Shown here: piece by piece, positions 1 through 8,683 of the stretch
Layout: every line of letters starts with the position of its first letter
How positions within the stretch are numbered: the stretch's first letter is position 1
Source: Aquabacterium sp. NJ1
Lineage (GTDB): Bacteria > Pseudomonadota > Gammaproteobacteria > Burkholderiales > Burkholderiaceae_C
DNA: 64,000 nucleotides
Direction of reading: 5' to 3'
Assembly (NCBI RefSeq): GCF_000768065.1
Contig: NZ_JRKM01000001.1
Coordinates: 558,001 to 622,000 of the forward strand
The notes under the pieces: model-generated
What the model saw: only the letters and a program-made list of their open reading frames with translations
Database searches by the model: none
What the model was told of the DNA's origin: nothing
Made by a program: the position numbers and the translations under genes

Positions 1-321
1 GAAATTGGGCAAGGCCCGATAAGCCCGGATGAAGGCCTCTTGCGCGATGTCTTCGACCAGATCGACGTCACGCACCATCCGCGCGATCAGGCGTTCGATG
101 CGACGCTGGTACTTCACCACCAGCATTTCAAAGGCCTTCTGGTCGCCGCGCTGTACACGCTCCACCAGGGCGGCATCGACATCCACGATGGGCTCGGCCA
201 GCCCCATGCGCTCGGCCCCGTCCGTGGCAGCCGCTACGCGGATACCTGGCTCGGGCAACACCTGATCCGGCAGCTGGCCGGGCTCATCGGCACCGGGGCC
301 TTGGGGTTCATGGGGCGTCAC
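1..321 (-). CDS. rpoE: RNA polymerase sigma-E factor (ECF), N-terminal part, cut by the window edge
   Basis: Only the first 107 codons are present; the gene runs off the left edge. After a variable acidic N-terminus of about 45 residues the frame shows the sigma-70 region 2 signature of RpoE: a VQRGDQKAFE helix, a KYQRRIERLIAR segment and the VEDIAQEAFIRAYRALP core-binding stretch. ECF sigma factors of this type direct the envelope-stress response and are held by a membrane anti-sigma factor (RseA), expected just outside the window. The start is GTG at 319-321, overlapping the TGA of the upstream gene (GTGA), which implies translational coupling. An ATG ten bases downstream is in another frame. 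Position next to fabF is usual in Burkholderiales. Confidence 0.92.
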   Translation of the reverse strand, partial: MTPHEPQGPGADEPGQLPDQVLPEPGIRVAAATDGAERMGLAEPIVDVDAALVERVQRGDQKAFEMLVVKYQRRIERLIARMVRDVDLVEDIAQEAFIRAYRALPNF

Positions 322-1088
322 ACGCGTTCTCCGGCGCGGACGGCAGGGCGCGGATCCAGCGCGTCTTCCTCACGCATGACCAACGTAGAAGGGAAAGTGG
401 ACTCGGAGGGCAAGGACAAGGTGTTGACGCCTTGCACCGTACGAGGCGGGATGACAGATGAACGCAACTTGGATCCTGATTTGAATGAGTGCGCCCATGA
501 TGCCACCGCATGGCGCAGCCACTGGCCTGCTCCCCCATTGCCGGGCGTGGCGCTGCCCGCTATGGCCGTCAGGCGCGCAGGCAGGTAAACCAGCGTGCGC
601 AGTTGATGCAAAGGGCTGCGGGCCGAGGTCTCCAGCCACAACCAGGATTGCCTGGGCGCCCCGCTGGTTGCGGTCACCCGCAACAGCATCCAGCGCTGCA
701 GATCCAGCACGGCCTCTACCTTGACGGAGGCGTCCCATTGCGCCAGGCGAAAGCCCCCGATCCAGCCAGCGACGCCAGTGAGCTCATCCGGGTTCTCGCG
801 AACCGGGCCCGTCCAGATCAGGGTCAACTGCGTACGGTCTGCGCGCCAGGTTGACCATGTGGACCAGGCCAGCCAGCACCACACCACCGCCACAGACAAA
901 CCGGAAATCAGCAAGAGGGGCGACGCCCCCCAGATCACCGCCTCATGCCACAGCCCGGCTACCCAGGCCATCAGCATGATGGTGCCTGCCAGCCAGAATG
1001 CGGCAGCCGCCCGCTGCACGGTGGGAATGCCACCGGAGCCGGACCAGATCGCCCAGGAAGCGGGCTTCATCAAGGGGTTCGTGGCCAT
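318..1088 (-). CDS. YgfX-like small membrane protein
   Basis: A 256-residue protein with two hydrophobic segments near residues 24-47 and 51-75 followed by a soluble beta-rich part containing WTGPVRE, DASVKVEAVLDLQRWMLLRV and WLWLE. This layout (two membrane helices, then a W-rich domain) resembles the YgfX/CptA family, which is commonly annotated between fabF and rpoE in Burkholderiales. The assignment rests on layout and context, not on a recognised catalytic motif. The C-terminal 40 residues are low-complexity and basic. It lies 41 bases after fabF and overlaps rpoE by 4 bases, so it probably belongs to the same transcript. An independent role in envelope biology would be inference. Confidence 0.6.
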   Translation of the reverse strand: MATNPLMKPASWAIWSGSGGIPTVQRAAAAFWLAGTIMLMAWVAGLWHEAVIWGASPLLLISGLSVAVVWCWLAWSTWSTWRADRTQLTLIWTGPVRENPDELTGVAGWIGGFRLAQWDASVKVEAVLDLQRWMLLRVTATSGAPRQSWLWLETSARSPLHQLRTLVYLPARLTAIAGSATPGNGGAGQWLRHAVASWAHSFKSGSKLRSSVIPPRTVQGVNTLSLPSESTFPSTLVMREEDALDPRPAVRAGERV

Positions 1089-1129
1089 GCCGACTTGATC
1101 CGTGCAAGAGAGCCTGGCTCACCCGGGCG

Positions 1130-2374
1130 TCAAACGCGCTTGAACACCAGCGAGCCGTTGGTGCCACCAAAGCCGAAGTTGTTCTTGAGCGCCACATCGA
1201 TCTTCATCTCACGTGCGGTGTTGGCGCAGTAGTCCAGGTCGCACTCGGGGTCCTGGTTGAAGATGTTGATGGTGGGTGGCGACACCTGGTGGTGCACAGC
1301 CAGGGCCGTGAACACGGATTCAATGCCACCAGCACCGCCCAGCAAATGGCCAGTCATGGACTTGGTCGAGTTCACGACCAGGTTCTTGGCATGGTCACCA
1401 AACGCCGCCTTGATGGCGTTGGTTTCGTTCACGTCACCCAGCGGCGTGGACGTGCCGTGCGCGTTCAGGTAATGCACCTGATCGGGGTTGATGCCCGCAT
1501 TGCGCAGGGCCGCCAGCATGGAACGCTTGGGGCCATCCACGTCGGGGGCGGTCATGTGATAGGCATCGCCGGTCATACCGAAGCCGACCAGTTCTGCATA
1601 GATCTTCGCGCCGCGAGCCTTGGCGCTTTCGTACTCTTCGAGCACCATCACGCCGGCGCCCTCGCCCAGCACGAAGCCGTCGCGGTCCTTGTCCCAGGGA
1701 CGCGAGGCCGTCTTGGGGTCATCATTGCGGGTCGACAGCGCACGGGCGGCGGCAAAGCCACCAATACCCAACGGCGACACGGTGGACTCGGCGCCACCAG
1801 CCACCATGATGTCTGCGTCACCATACTCGATCATGCGAGCGGCCAGGCCGATGGCATGCAGGCCGGTGGTGCAAGCCGTGACCACGCCGATGTTCGGGCC
1901 CTTGAAGCCGTACTGGATGGACACGTGACCCGAGATCATGTTGATGATGGAGGCGGGCACGAAGAAAGGCGAGATGCGGCGTGGGCCGCGTTCGCTGTAT
2001 TCCTTGTGGGTCTGCTCGATCATGGGCAGACCGCCAATGCCGGAGCCGACCATCACGCCAATGCGTTCGGCCAGTTCGGGCTTCAGGGCCTCGCCCGTGG
2101 GCAGGCCCGCATCACGGACAGCCTGCATGGATGCAGCCAGACCGTAATGGATGAAGGTGTCCATGTGACGGGCTTCTTTGGCGGGGATGTAATCCTCGAT
2201 GTTGAAGCCCTTGACCTCGCCCGCGAACTGGCAGGCGAACGCCGAAGCGTCGAACTTGGTAATGGTTTGGATGCCGGATTGCCCTGCAACCAGATTCGAC
2301 CAGGATTCCTGAACGTTGTTGCCCACGGGGGTAACCAGGCCCAGGCCTGTGACGACGACGCGACGACGGGTCAT
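1130..2374 (-). CDS. fabF: 3-oxoacyl-[acyl-carrier-protein] synthase II
   Basis: A 414-residue condensing enzyme that elongates acyl-ACP with malonyl-ACP in type II fatty-acid synthesis. The thiolase-fold triad is complete: Cys168 in TACTTGLHAIG, His306 in NAHGTSTPLGD and His343 in KSMTGHLLGGAGG. Length and start (MTRRRVVVTG) match the family; a TTG 36 bases upstream would only add a non-conserved tail. It follows acpP by 81 bases, with a hairpin in the gap, and precedes the YgfX-like gene and rpoE. Confidence 0.97.
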   Translation of the reverse strand: MTRRRVVVTGLGLVTPVGNNVQESWSNLVAGQSGIQTITKFDASAFACQFAGEVKGFNIEDYIPAKEARHMDTFIHYGLAASMQAVRDAGLPTGEALKPELAERIGVMVGSGIGGLPMIEQTHKEYSERGPRRISPFFVPASIINMISGHVSIQYGFKGPNIGVVTACTTGLHAIGLAARMIEYGDADIMVAGGAESTVSPLGIGGFAAARALSTRNDDPKTASRPWDKDRDGFVLGEGAGVMVLEEYESAKARGAKIYAELVGFGMTGDAYHMTAPDVDGPKRSMLAALRNAGINPDQVHYLNAHGTSTPLGDVNETNAIKAAFGDHAKNLVVNSTKSMTGHLLGGAGGIESVFTALAVHHQVSPPTINIFNQDPECDLDYCANTAREMKIDVALKNNFGFGGTNGSLVFKRV

Positions 2375-2408
2375 GCTTGATCTACTGATAGGTTGATTCG
2401 ATGTGAAC

Positions 2409-2438
2409 AAGGCCCCTGCCTGTTGATGCAGAGGCCTT
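2409..2438 (-). terminator. Intercistronic hairpin between acpP and fabF
   Basis: On the minus-strand transcript an inverted repeat AAGGCC-A/C mismatch-CTGC/GCAG-GGCCTT closes an 8-base loop (6 + 4 base pairs, one 1x1 internal mismatch), starting 17 bases after the acpP stop. It is followed by TTGTTC rather than a clean U-tract, so it may be a partial terminator or a 3' stabiliser that keeps acpP mRNA more abundant than fabF mRNA. Structure is seen in the sequence; function is inferred. Confidence 0.5.
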
Positions 2439-2455
2439 GGTCTGACTCAATCGGC

Positions 2456-2695
2456 TCAGGCCTTGACGTGCGACTTGGCGTAATCGATCGCCAGTTGCAC
2501 TGTCGTGATCTTTTCAGCCTCTTCGTCGGGGATCTCGATGCCGAACTCGTCTTCGAGGGCCATCACCAGTTCAACGGTGTCCAGAGAATCGGCGCCCAGG
2601 TCGGCCACGAATGCCTTCTCAGGGCTGACTTCAGACTCGGCAACACCAAGTTGCTCTGCAATGATCTTCTTGACGCGTGCTTCGATATCGCTCAT
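2456..2695 (-). CDS. acpP: Acyl carrier protein
   Basis: A 79-residue acidic protein with the phosphopantetheine attachment motif ADSLDTVEL, modified serine Ser37. It carries the growing acyl chain for every Fab enzyme encoded around it and for PlsX. Start ATG at 2695 gives the universally conserved [11 protein letters not shown]-terminus and has a perfect Shine-Dalgarno GGAGG seven to eight bases upstream; a longer frame upstream of it is not conserved. It lies between fabG and fabF as in most Proteobacteria and has its own hairpins on both sides. Confidence 0.99.
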   Translation of the reverse strand: MSDIEARVKKIIAEQLGVAESEVSPEKAFVADLGADSLDTVELVMALEDEFGIEIPDEEAEKITTVQLAIDYAKSHVKA

Positions 2696-2710
2696 GACTC
2701 CTCCAGGAGG
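2696..2710 (-). promoter_or_regulatory. acpP ribosome binding site preceded by a complementary CCTCC
   Basis: The leader reads CCTCCTGGAGGAGTC directly before the acpP ATG. GGAGG is a near-ideal Shine-Dalgarno; the immediately preceding CCTC(C) is its exact complement, so a short stem with a three-base loop could mask the site. The palindrome is directly visible; any translational control is inference. Confidence 0.5.
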
Positions 2711-2734
2711 TGGTGCAAACAAACCAGGGATTTT

Positions 2735-2766
2735 ACCGGTACGGCGTGTCAATACGCCTGACCGGT
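2735..2766 (-). promoter_or_regulatory. Hairpin in the fabG-acpP intergenic leader
   Basis: Between the fabG stop and acpP lies a 32-base near-palindrome: ACCGGT, a 2x2 internal mismatch, GGCGT, a six-base loop, ACGCC, mismatch, ACCGGT. The stem (6 + 5 pairs) sits about 40 bases upstream of the acpP start. On the minus strand it is preceded by a T-run (TTCCTTTTTTGG) rather than followed by one, so it is not an ordinary intrinsic terminator; an RNA-processing site, 5' stabiliser or protein target is possible. Confidence 0.45.
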
Positions 2767-2805
2767 CCAAAAAAGGAAATTGAGATTCCCTGAACTATCT
2801 CAAGA

Positions 2806-3552
2806 TCAATTCATGTACATGCCGCCGTTGACGTGCAATTCCACACCCGTGATGTAGGCCGCTTGCGGGGAAGCCAGAAAGGCCACCGCATCGGCGATGT
2901 CTTCGGGCTGACCCAGGCGGCCCAGCGGGATTTGCGCCTTCAAGGCGGTGTGCTGCTCTTCTGTCAGGGCGCGGGTCATGTCGGTGTCGATGAAACCCGG
3001 CGCCACGCAGTTGACGGTGATGTTACGGCTACCCAGCTCGCGGGCCAACGCACGGGTCATGCCTGCCACGCCAGCCTTGGCTGCGGCGTAATTGGCCTGA
3101 CCGGGGTTGCCGCTGGCGCCCACGACCGAGGTGATGTTGATGATGCGGCCATGGCGCTGCTTCATCATGGGGCGCATGACGGCTCGGCTCAGGCGGAAAA
3201 CGGCCTTGAGGTTGGTGTCGATCACCGCATCCCAGTCGTCGTCCTTCATGCGCATGGCCAGGGTATCGCGGGTGATGCCGGCGTTGTTGACCAGCACATG
3301 CAGGGCGCCGTGCTCTTTGAGGATGGCATCCAGTGCGGCGTCCACGGCGGTGGCATCGGTCACGTTCAGCACGATGCCTTTGCCGCCTTCAAAGCCGGCC
3401 AGGGCCTCGCTGATGCCTTGCGCGCCGGATTCGGTCGTGGCAGTGCCAATGACCTTCAGGCCACGCTGGGCCAGGCCCATGGCGATCGCGCGGCCGATAC
3501 CGCGGCTGGCGCCGGTGACCAGCGCGATTTGTCCCTTGAATTCCGTGCTCAT
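2806..3552 (-). CDS. fabG: 3-oxoacyl-[acyl-carrier-protein] reductase
   Basis: A 248-residue short-chain dehydrogenase that reduces 3-oxoacyl-ACP with NADPH, the first reduction of each elongation cycle. The Rossmann motif TGASRGIG is at residues 13-20, the NNAG motif at 89-92, and the catalytic Ser142-Tyr155-Lys159 triad is intact (YAAAK). C-terminal GGMYMN is typical. The ATG overlaps the fabD stop (ATGA), indicating coupled translation. Confidence 0.98.
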   Translation of the reverse strand: MSTEFKGQIALVTGASRGIGRAIAMGLAQRGLKVIGTATTESGAQGISEALAGFEGGKGIVLNVTDATAVDAALDAILKEHGALHVLVNNAGITRDTLAMRMKDDDWDAVIDTNLKAVFRLSRAVMRPMMKQRHGRIINITSVVGASGNPGQANYAAAKAGVAGMTRALARELGSRNITVNCVAPGFIDTDMTRALTEEQHTALKAQIPLGRLGQPEDIADAVAFLASPQAAYITGVELHVNGGMYMN

Positions 3553-4487
3553 GCCAGCAGCCCCTTGGCTTCAGCAAGCGAAGCCGGATCAAAAACGGTG
3601 GTTGCAATCAGGTCGGCGTCGATGCGCTTGACCATGCCGGCCAGCACTTTACCCGGCCCGCACTCGATCACGTGTGTCACACCCCTTGCCTTGAGGGCGG
3701 CAATGGTTTCCACCCAACGCACGGGGCCAAAAGCCTGGCGATACAGCGCATCGCGGATGGCGTCGGCGTCAGCCGCCACGGACACGTCGATGTTGTTGAT
3801 GACGGGGATCAGCGGCGCGGCAAAAGCCGTGGCGGCCAGCTTTTCCTTCAGGCGCTCGGCAGCCGGCTTCATCAGGCTGGAGTGGAACGGGGCCGACACC
3901 GGCAGCGGCAACGCGCGCTTGGCGCCAGCGGCCTTCAAGACCTCGCAGGCCTTTTCCACGGCAGCCTTGGTGCCAGCGATCACGGTTTGCTTGGGGTCGT
4001 TGAAGTTCACCGCTTCGACAGCTTCGCCACAGGCGGCGGCCGCTTCGGCGCAACCGGCTTTCACGCCTTCGGCATCCATGCCCAGGATGGCGGCCATGCC
4101 GCCCGTACCGACTGGTACGGCTTCCTGCATGGCCTGGGCGCGAAAACGCACCAGGGGCAAGGCATCCTTCAAGGTCAGGGCGCCCGCGGCCACCAGGGCC
4201 GAGTACTCACCCAGGGAGTGACCAGCCAGGGCCACCGGGCTCAGGCCGGTTTCTGCCTGCCAGGCGCGCCAGCAGGCGATGCCCGCCGTCAGCATCACGG
4301 GCTGAGTGTTGGTGGTCAGGTCCAGCAACTCCTTGGGGCCTTCGGCGATCAGGCGGGCGATGTCCTCACCCAGGGCGTCAGAGGCTTCAGCCAGGGTGTC
4401 GCGAACGGCCGCGTGGCCTTCCCAGGCGTTGAGCATGCCGACAGCCTGGGAGCCCTGGCCGGGAAACACAAAAGCAAATGCAGTCAT
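3549..4487 (-). CDS. fabD: Malonyl-CoA:ACP transacylase
   Basis: A 312-residue acyltransferase that loads malonate onto ACP. The nucleophile motif GHSLGEY has Ser91 with His90, the catalytic histidine is His202 in PFHSSLM, and the N-terminal FVFPGQGSQ loop is present. The start at MTAFAFVFPGQG is chosen because homologues begin there; the open frame continues 29 codons further upstream without conservation. It lies between fabH (84 bases upstream) and fabG (4-base overlap). Confidence 0.98.
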   Translation of the reverse strand: MTAFAFVFPGQGSQAVGMLNAWEGHAAVRDTLAEASDALGEDIARLIAEGPKELLDLTTNTQPVMLTAGIACWRAWQAETGLSPVALAGHSLGEYSALVAAGALTLKDALPLVRFRAQAMQEAVPVGTGGMAAILGMDAEGVKAGCAEAAAACGEAVEAVNFNDPKQTVIAGTKAAVEKACEVLKAAGAKRALPLPVSAPFHSSLMKPAAERLKEKLAATAFAAPLIPVINNIDVSVAADADAIRDALYRQAFGPVRWVETIAALKARGVTHVIECGPGKVLAGMVKRIDADLIATTVFDPASLAEAKGLLA

Positions 4488-4570
4488 GACGAAGTCCTTG
4501 GTCCTTGTCTCTCGTGGTTGTTCTGTATGTAGAAAAAAGCTGAAGCAATCGGGGCGAGATTGGGGCGACT

Positions 4571-5602
4571 TCAATAGTCGACCAGCACCGCACCCCAGGT
4601 GAAGCCCCCGCCGACCCCTTCGAGCATGAGGGTCTGCCCACGCTGGACCTGCCCGCTGCGCACAGCGTGGTCCAGCGCCAGCGGAATGGAGGCCGCCGAG
4701 GTGTTGCCGTGCTGATCCACGGTCACCACGATCTTGTCATACGGGAGTTTCAGTTTTTTGGCAGTGCCCTGCATGATGCGCAGATTGGCCTGGTGCGGAA
4801 TGAGCCAGTCGATGCAATGCTCATCACGCCCGGCGGCATGCAGCACCTCGTGCGCAGCCTTGTCCAGCACGGTCACGGCCAGCTTGAACACCGCCTGCCC
4901 GTCCATCTTCAGGGTGGCGTCGCCCAGAATCTGCCCACCCGAGACATTACCGGGTACGTTGAGCAGATTGGCATGGCGCCCGTCGGCATGCAGGCAGGAG
5001 CTGACGATGCCAGGCTTGTCGGAAGCTTCCAGCACCACGGCACCCGCGCCATCACCAAAGAGCACGCAGGTGGTGCGGTCCTTGAAGTCCAGCAGGCGGG
5101 AAAACACCTCGGCGCCGATGACCAGCGCCCGGCGTGCTGCGCCCGAACGGATCATCGAATCCGCCACGGTGAGCGCGTAGATGAAGCCCGAGCACACCGC
5201 CTGCACATCAAACGCAGGGCAACCATGGATGCCGAGTTCGCGCTGGATCAGGCAGGCCACCGACGGAAAGACCATGTCCGGCGTGGAGGTGGCACAGATG
5301 ATGAGATCGATGTCGGCTGGCTGGACGCCGGCGGCCTCGATGGCGCGGCGCGCGGCCTGAACGCCCAGCATGCTGGATGTGACATCCGGCTCGGCAAAAT
5401 GCCGCGACTGGATGCCCGTGCGTTCGACGATCCAGGCGTCGGATGACTGGATGCCTTCGGCTGCCAGCTGGTCAACCAGATCCTGGTTGGTGACGCGGCG
5501 CGGAGGAAGGTAGCTTCCTGTTCCGGCAATGCGGGCATGGGTGGCGCCCGGCAAAGTCTGTTGGGGTGAACGAGAACGGTCGTCTGTATGTCTTGTGGAC
5601 AT
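4571..5602 (-). CDS. fabH: 3-oxoacyl-[acyl-carrier-protein] synthase III
   Basis: A 343-residue enzyme that starts fatty-acid synthesis by condensing acetyl-CoA with malonyl-ACP. Cys137 (AVCSGF), His270 (IPHQAN) and Asn300 (HGNTSAA) form the triad. These positions are about 25 residues later than in the Escherichia coli enzyme, because a Ser/Arg/Gln-rich N-terminal stretch precedes the conserved IAGTGSYLP. That stretch may be real or the start may be a TTG near codon 17; no clear Shine-Dalgarno precedes the ATG at 5602. It follows plsX by 11 bases. Confidence 0.96.
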   Translation of the reverse strand: MSTRHTDDRSRSPQQTLPGATHARIAGTGSYLPPRRVTNQDLVDQLAAEGIQSSDAWIVERTGIQSRHFAEPDVTSSMLGVQAARRAIEAAGVQPADIDLIICATSTPDMVFPSVACLIQRELGIHGCPAFDVQAVCSGFIYALTVADSMIRSGAARRALVIGAEVFSRLLDFKDRTTCVLFGDGAGAVVLEASDKPGIVSSCLHADGRHANLLNVPGNVSGGQILGDATLKMDGQAVFKLAVTVLDKAAHEVLHAAGRDEHCIDWLIPHQANLRIMQGTAKKLKLPYDKIVVTVDQHGNTSAASIPLALDHAVRSGQVQRGQTLMLEGVGGGFTWGAVLVDY

Positions 5603-5613
5603 TGAAGGGAGGA

Positions 5614-6753
5614 TCAGGCCGCCTGCCCCACATCCGCCGAACCGCTCGAGTCAGCCGAAGTCGGCAGACTGACAAGCGTGGCAGCGATCTGGTCGTGAAC
5701 CCGGTCCAAGAGCTTGTGACGGGCGGCATCATAAGCCCGATTCAAGGCCACTTCAAACGCCAGCTTGTCGGATGAGCCATGGCTTTTAAACACAAGGCCA
5801 CGCAAACCCAGCAGCGCCGCACCGCTGTAACGGCGGTGGTCAACGCGCATTTTGAAGTGATTTAGCACCGGCATGGCGACCAAAGCCGCCATTTTGGTGA
5901 AGATATTGCGCGTGAACTCTTGCTTGATGAAAGCCGAGAACATGCCGGCCAGCCCCTCGGCCGTCTTCAGGGCGACGTTGCCAACGAAGCCATCGCACAC
6001 GACGATGTCCGAAGTTCCCTTGAAAATATCATTACCTTCCACGTTGCCGTAGAAGTTGAGCAGGCCCCGCTCATTGGCCGTACGCAGCAGGTCACCGGCC
6101 TGCTTGATGACCTCGCTGCCCTTGATCATCTCTTCGCCGATGTTGAGCAGGCCCACACTGGGGCTGTCCTTGCCGTCCACCGCCGACACCAGGGCGCTGC
6201 CCATGACGGCGAATTGCAGCAGGTGCTCGGCCGTGCAATCCACATTGGCGCCCAGGTCGAGCACGGTGGTGAAGCCGTCCTTCTGGTTGGGCATGACCGT
6301 GGCCAGCGCCGGGCGGTCGATGCCCTCGACCGTCTTGAGCAGGTAGCGCGCCAGCCCCATCAGGGCGCCGGTATTGCCAGCCGATACGCAGGCGTGACCC
6401 AACGCTGGCTTGTCTGCCGTGGCCTTGAGCTGGCTGATGGCCACGCGCATGGACGAGTCCTTCTTGCGGCGCAGTGCCACTTCCACGGCGTCATCCATGG
6501 TGACCACCTCGGTACAGGCGACCAGCGTGGTGCGCGGCCAGTTGCGCGCGGGCTCGATGGCCTCTGCCAGACCCACCAGCACCAACTCGGCCTCCGGGTG
6601 CTTGTCCAGGAAGGATTTGGCGGCGGGCAAGGTCACCGTCGGGCCATGGTCGCCACCCATGCAGTCCACCACGATGCGTACAGGGGACAGCACCCCTTCG
6701 GACGATCGGACTCCCGCAGCCGGGCCGGACGAGTTAGGCGTGGAAACAGTCAT
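5614..6753 (-). CDS. plsX: Phosphate acyltransferase PlsX
   Basis: A 379-residue peripheral membrane enzyme that converts acyl-ACP to acyl-phosphate, the substrate of PlsY, linking fatty-acid and phospholipid synthesis. The family hallmark [11 protein letters not shown] is near residue 28, with [21 protein letters not shown] and [11 protein letters not shown] further on. Start is placed at [10 protein letters not shown] because upstream codons are basic and unconserved; the N-terminus still carries about 25 residues beyond the E. coli-type start. Order rpmF-plsX-fabH is the standard arrangement. Confidence 0.97.
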   Translation of the reverse strand: MTVSTPNSSGPAAGVRSSEGVLSPVRIVVDCMGGDHGPTVTLPAAKSFLDKHPEAELVLVGLAEAIEPARNWPRTTLVACTEVVTMDDAVEVALRRKKDSSMRVAISQLKATADKPALGHACVSAGNTGALMGLARYLLKTVEGIDRPALATVMPNQKDGFTTVLDLGANVDCTAEHLLQFAVMGSALVSAVDGKDSPSVGLLNIGEEMIKGSEVIKQAGDLLRTANERGLLNFYGNVEGNDIFKGTSDIVVCDGFVGNVALKTAEGLAGMFSAFIKQEFTRNIFTKMAALVAMPVLNHFKMRVDHRRYSGAALLGLRGLVFKSHGSSDKLAFEVALNRAYDAARHKLLDRVHDQIAATLVSLPTSADSSGSADVGQAA

Positions 6754-6818
6754 GGGCAGATTCGAATGGCATGCGGCTCGCTGTACAGCAAAGCACAAGC
6801 AGCGCGCACAAAAGAACA

Positions 6819-6858
6819 AGGGCTGGCGCGAACCGATTTGCTCGGTTGACCCAGCCCT
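6819..6858 (-). terminator. Hairpin between rpmF and plsX
   Basis: A two-part stem: outer arms AGGGCTGG/CCAGCCCT (8 pairs) and inner arms AACCGA/TCGGTT (6 pairs). On the minus-strand transcript the closing arm is followed by the T-rich TGTTCTTTTGTG, so it looks like a leaky intrinsic terminator about 50 bases after the rpmF stop. It would give more rpmF than plsX message. Structure is seen; attenuation is inferred. Confidence 0.55.
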
Positions 6859-6875
6859 CTTGGCGTGTCTCTTCA

Positions 6876-6892
6876 CCCGGCCATTGACCGGG
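6876..6892 (-). other. Small stem-loop directly after rpmF
   Basis: CCCGG/CCGGG arms with a seven-base loop, 14 bases after the rpmF stop codon and just before the larger hairpin. Short but GC-only; it may protect the rpmF 3' end. No U-tract follows. Confidence 0.35.
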
Positions 6893-6906
6893 CGAAACCT
6901 GAAAGA

Positions 6907-7089
6907 TCAGGCGTCAGCCTTGGTCTTGAGGACCTTGCGACCACGGTAGAAACCGGTGGGGCTGATGTGGTGACGCAGATGGGTTTCGCCAGTGGTGGGT
7001 TCCACAGCCGTGCCTGGCGTGACCAGGGCATTGTGCGAACGGTGCATACCGCGCTTGGAGGGCGACTTTTTGTTTTGCTGAACGGCCAT
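6907..7089 (-). CDS. rpmF: 50S ribosomal protein L32
   Basis: A 60-residue basic protein beginning [20 protein letters not shown], a signature of bacterial L32, and containing [24 protein letters not shown]. The zinc-ribbon CXXC pairs found in some L32 proteins are absent, as is usual in Betaproteobacteria. The start is fixed by the conserved N-terminus; a GGAGTCC sequence lies just upstream. It is co-oriented with yceD upstream and plsX downstream. Confidence 0.98.
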   Translation of the reverse strand: MAVQQNKKSPSKRGMHRSHNALVTPGTAVEPTTGETHLRHHISPTGFYRGRKVLKTKADA

Positions 7090-7265
7090 GATGGACTCCG
7101 GAAGTGCGAACTTGTTTGCAGCTCGCGGGTTGTCAGACCGCACCGATGCCTACCCCAATTTGGCTGGGGCCGGCCGCCTTGCAGTCCGCAAGTGTTAATG
7201 AAAATTGCTTGTGATCAAGCTTGATTGACCCGCAGCTACCGAAAGGGTAACCCGGAAAACTCGCG

Positions 7266-7295
7266 ATTCTAGCACGAGTCGCGCACTGATATCAA
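7266..7295 (-). promoter_or_regulatory. Candidate sigma-70 promoter for rpmF-plsX-fab operon
   Basis: On the minus strand TTGATA (7290-7295) and TAGAAT (7266-7271) are separated by exactly 18 bases, matching sigma-70 -35 and -10 boxes at 5 of 6 and 5 of 6 positions. The site starts immediately downstream of the yceD stop codon and about 175 bases before rpmF, so it would add to read-through from yceD. Confidence 0.5.
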
Positions 7296-7296
7296 A

Positions 7297-7899
7297 TCAG
7301 GAACGATCCTTTTTCAGGGAAGCCAGCACCGCAAAGGGGTTCGGGCGCCCGGAGGCGGTCGTGGCCTGACCTTCCCCGGCCGGCTCTGGCGAGGCGCCCG
7401 GTGGCAAGGCCTCGGACTCGGCCGTCATCAGCGACACCACGTCCGTGGGGCACTGCTCGTGGCGCGGCACGATGGGCAAGGCCATGATCAACTCGTCCTC
7501 GATGAGGCCCATCAGATCGAACTGCCGCGACAGCGCCAGCACATCGTCCTCGCTGTCGGCATCCAGCTCCGCCGCCGCCGCTTCGTCTTTCACAAAGCGG
7601 ATGCTGTGATCGACCATCATCGGCAGGACCACGGCATGCAGGCAGCGCTGGCACTCCATGGCCATCTGCCCTTCTGCCTTCAGATCCAGCCAGAGCTGGG
7701 GGCCGCCCACGCGTTGCGGCACCTGCCGCCCGGTGGCAGACCAGTTGACGGGCAACAAGGCGTCCACATTGGCGTCTTTGGCCAATTCTTCAGCCAGGCG
7801 CGACAGATCCGTCACGGGCAAAGCCCCTTCCAGCGTGTCACCTGATTCGATAAATGCCTCGATGTCGAGCTTACGGGGCGCAAAGGTACGTGCTTTCAT
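7297..7899 (-). CDS. yceD: YceD/DUF177 family protein (23S rRNA accumulation protein)
   Basis: A 200-residue protein of the DUF177 family, which in E. coli is linked to 23S rRNA accumulation and is encoded directly before rpmF. The characteristic MECQRCLHAV segment and a later HEQCPTDV supply paired cysteines of the family's metal-like site; LPIVPRHE and a proline-rich C-terminus follow. Start ATG at 7899 gives MKARTFAPRKLDIEAFI, as in homologues. The last residues before the stop (NPFAVLASLKK) are also typical. Confidence 0.9.
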   Translation of the reverse strand: MKARTFAPRKLDIEAFIESGDTLEGALPVTDLSRLAEELAKDANVDALLPVNWSATGRQVPQRVGGPQLWLDLKAEGQMAMECQRCLHAVVLPMMVDHSIRFVKDEAAAAELDADSEDDVLALSRQFDLMGLIEDELIMALPIVPRHEQCPTDVVSLMTAESEALPPGASPEPAGEGQATTASGRPNPFAVLASLKKDRS

Positions 7900-7985
7900 T
7901 CCCGCCAGTTTAGGGCAAGGTCGCCAACCCGGGGACAATAGCCTCCTGCGTACCCACCTGCGCAAGTCGCACCCAGCCATTGCCC

Positions 7986-8642
7986 ATGCCTCTTCCCGCC
8001 ACGACCAACAGACCGCAAACCGTTCAACCCGACGCCAACTGGCCCCGCCTGGTGCTGGGCTCGACCTCACCTTATCGCAAGGAGCTGCTGTCGCGCATCG
8101 GCCTGCCTTTCGACACCTGCGCGCCCCGCGTCGAGGAGACGGCGCTGGCCGGCGAGTTGCCGCGAGACCTGGCCTGGCGCCTGGCTCAGGCCAAGGCGCA
8201 AGACGTGGCCAGACAAGGCAGCGGCGACATGCTGGTCATCGGCTCGGACCAGGTGGCCGAATTGAACGGGCAGGCATTGGGCAAACCCGGCACACACGAA
8301 CGCGCCAAAACCCAATTGCAGGCCATGCGCGGCCAGCGCGTGCTGTTTCACACCGCCGTCTGCGTGGTGCGCCCCCAGACAGGCTATGTCGGCACCCGGC
8401 TCAACACGGTCACCGTCACTTTCCGCCACTTGAGCGACGAGGACATCGAGACCTATCTGCAAGCCGAACAACCCTACGATTGCGCTGGCAGCGCCAAGGC
8501 GGAAAGCCTGGGCATCGTGCTGCTGGACGCCATTGAGTCCGACGACCCCACGGCCCTGATCGGTCTGCCGCTGATTGCCACCAGCCAGCTGCTGCGCGAA
8601 GCGGGTGCCGACCCCTTGGGCTGGCGCACGGCCTTGCGTTGA
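7986..8642 (+). CDS. Maf/YceF-type nucleotide pyrophosphatase
   Basis: A 218-residue house-cleaning hydrolase of the Maf family. It begins the conserved fold at LVLGSTSPYRKELL and carries SDQV, GKPGTHERA, FRHLSDEDIETYL, CAGSAKAESLGI and LIGLPL. The SDQV and CAG/GSAK variants match the YceF subgroup, which acts on 7-methyl-GTP, rather than the dTTP/UTP-hydrolysing YhdE subgroup. About 20 non-conserved residues precede the fold. The ATG at 7986 is preferred over a TTG six bases earlier. It is divergent from yceD. Confidence 0.9.
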   Translation: MPLPATTNRPQTVQPDANWPRLVLGSTSPYRKELLSRIGLPFDTCAPRVEETALAGELPRDLAWRLAQAKAQDVARQGSGDMLVIGSDQVAELNGQALGKPGTHERAKTQLQAMRGQRVLFHTAVCVVRPQTGYVGTRLNTVTVTFRHLSDEDIETYLQAEQPYDCAGSAKAESLGIVLLDAIESDDPTALIGLPLIATSQLLREAGADPLGWRTALR

Positions 8643-8683
8643 ATCGGCAACGCCCCGGCGTCGACACCCCACATCACACTGCC

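Noticed and set aside
998..2380. 460-codon plus-strand frame covering fabF.
   Set aside because: FabF with its full catalytic triad occupies the opposite strand; the plus frame shows no motif.
2735..2766. TTGACA inside the acpP leader hairpin as a promoter -35 box.
   Set aside because: The nearest -10-like TAAAAT lies only 11 bases away, too close for sigma-70.
2833..4221. 462-codon plus-strand frame across fabG and fabD.
   Set aside because: Antisense of two complete enzymes; no domain or ribosome site.
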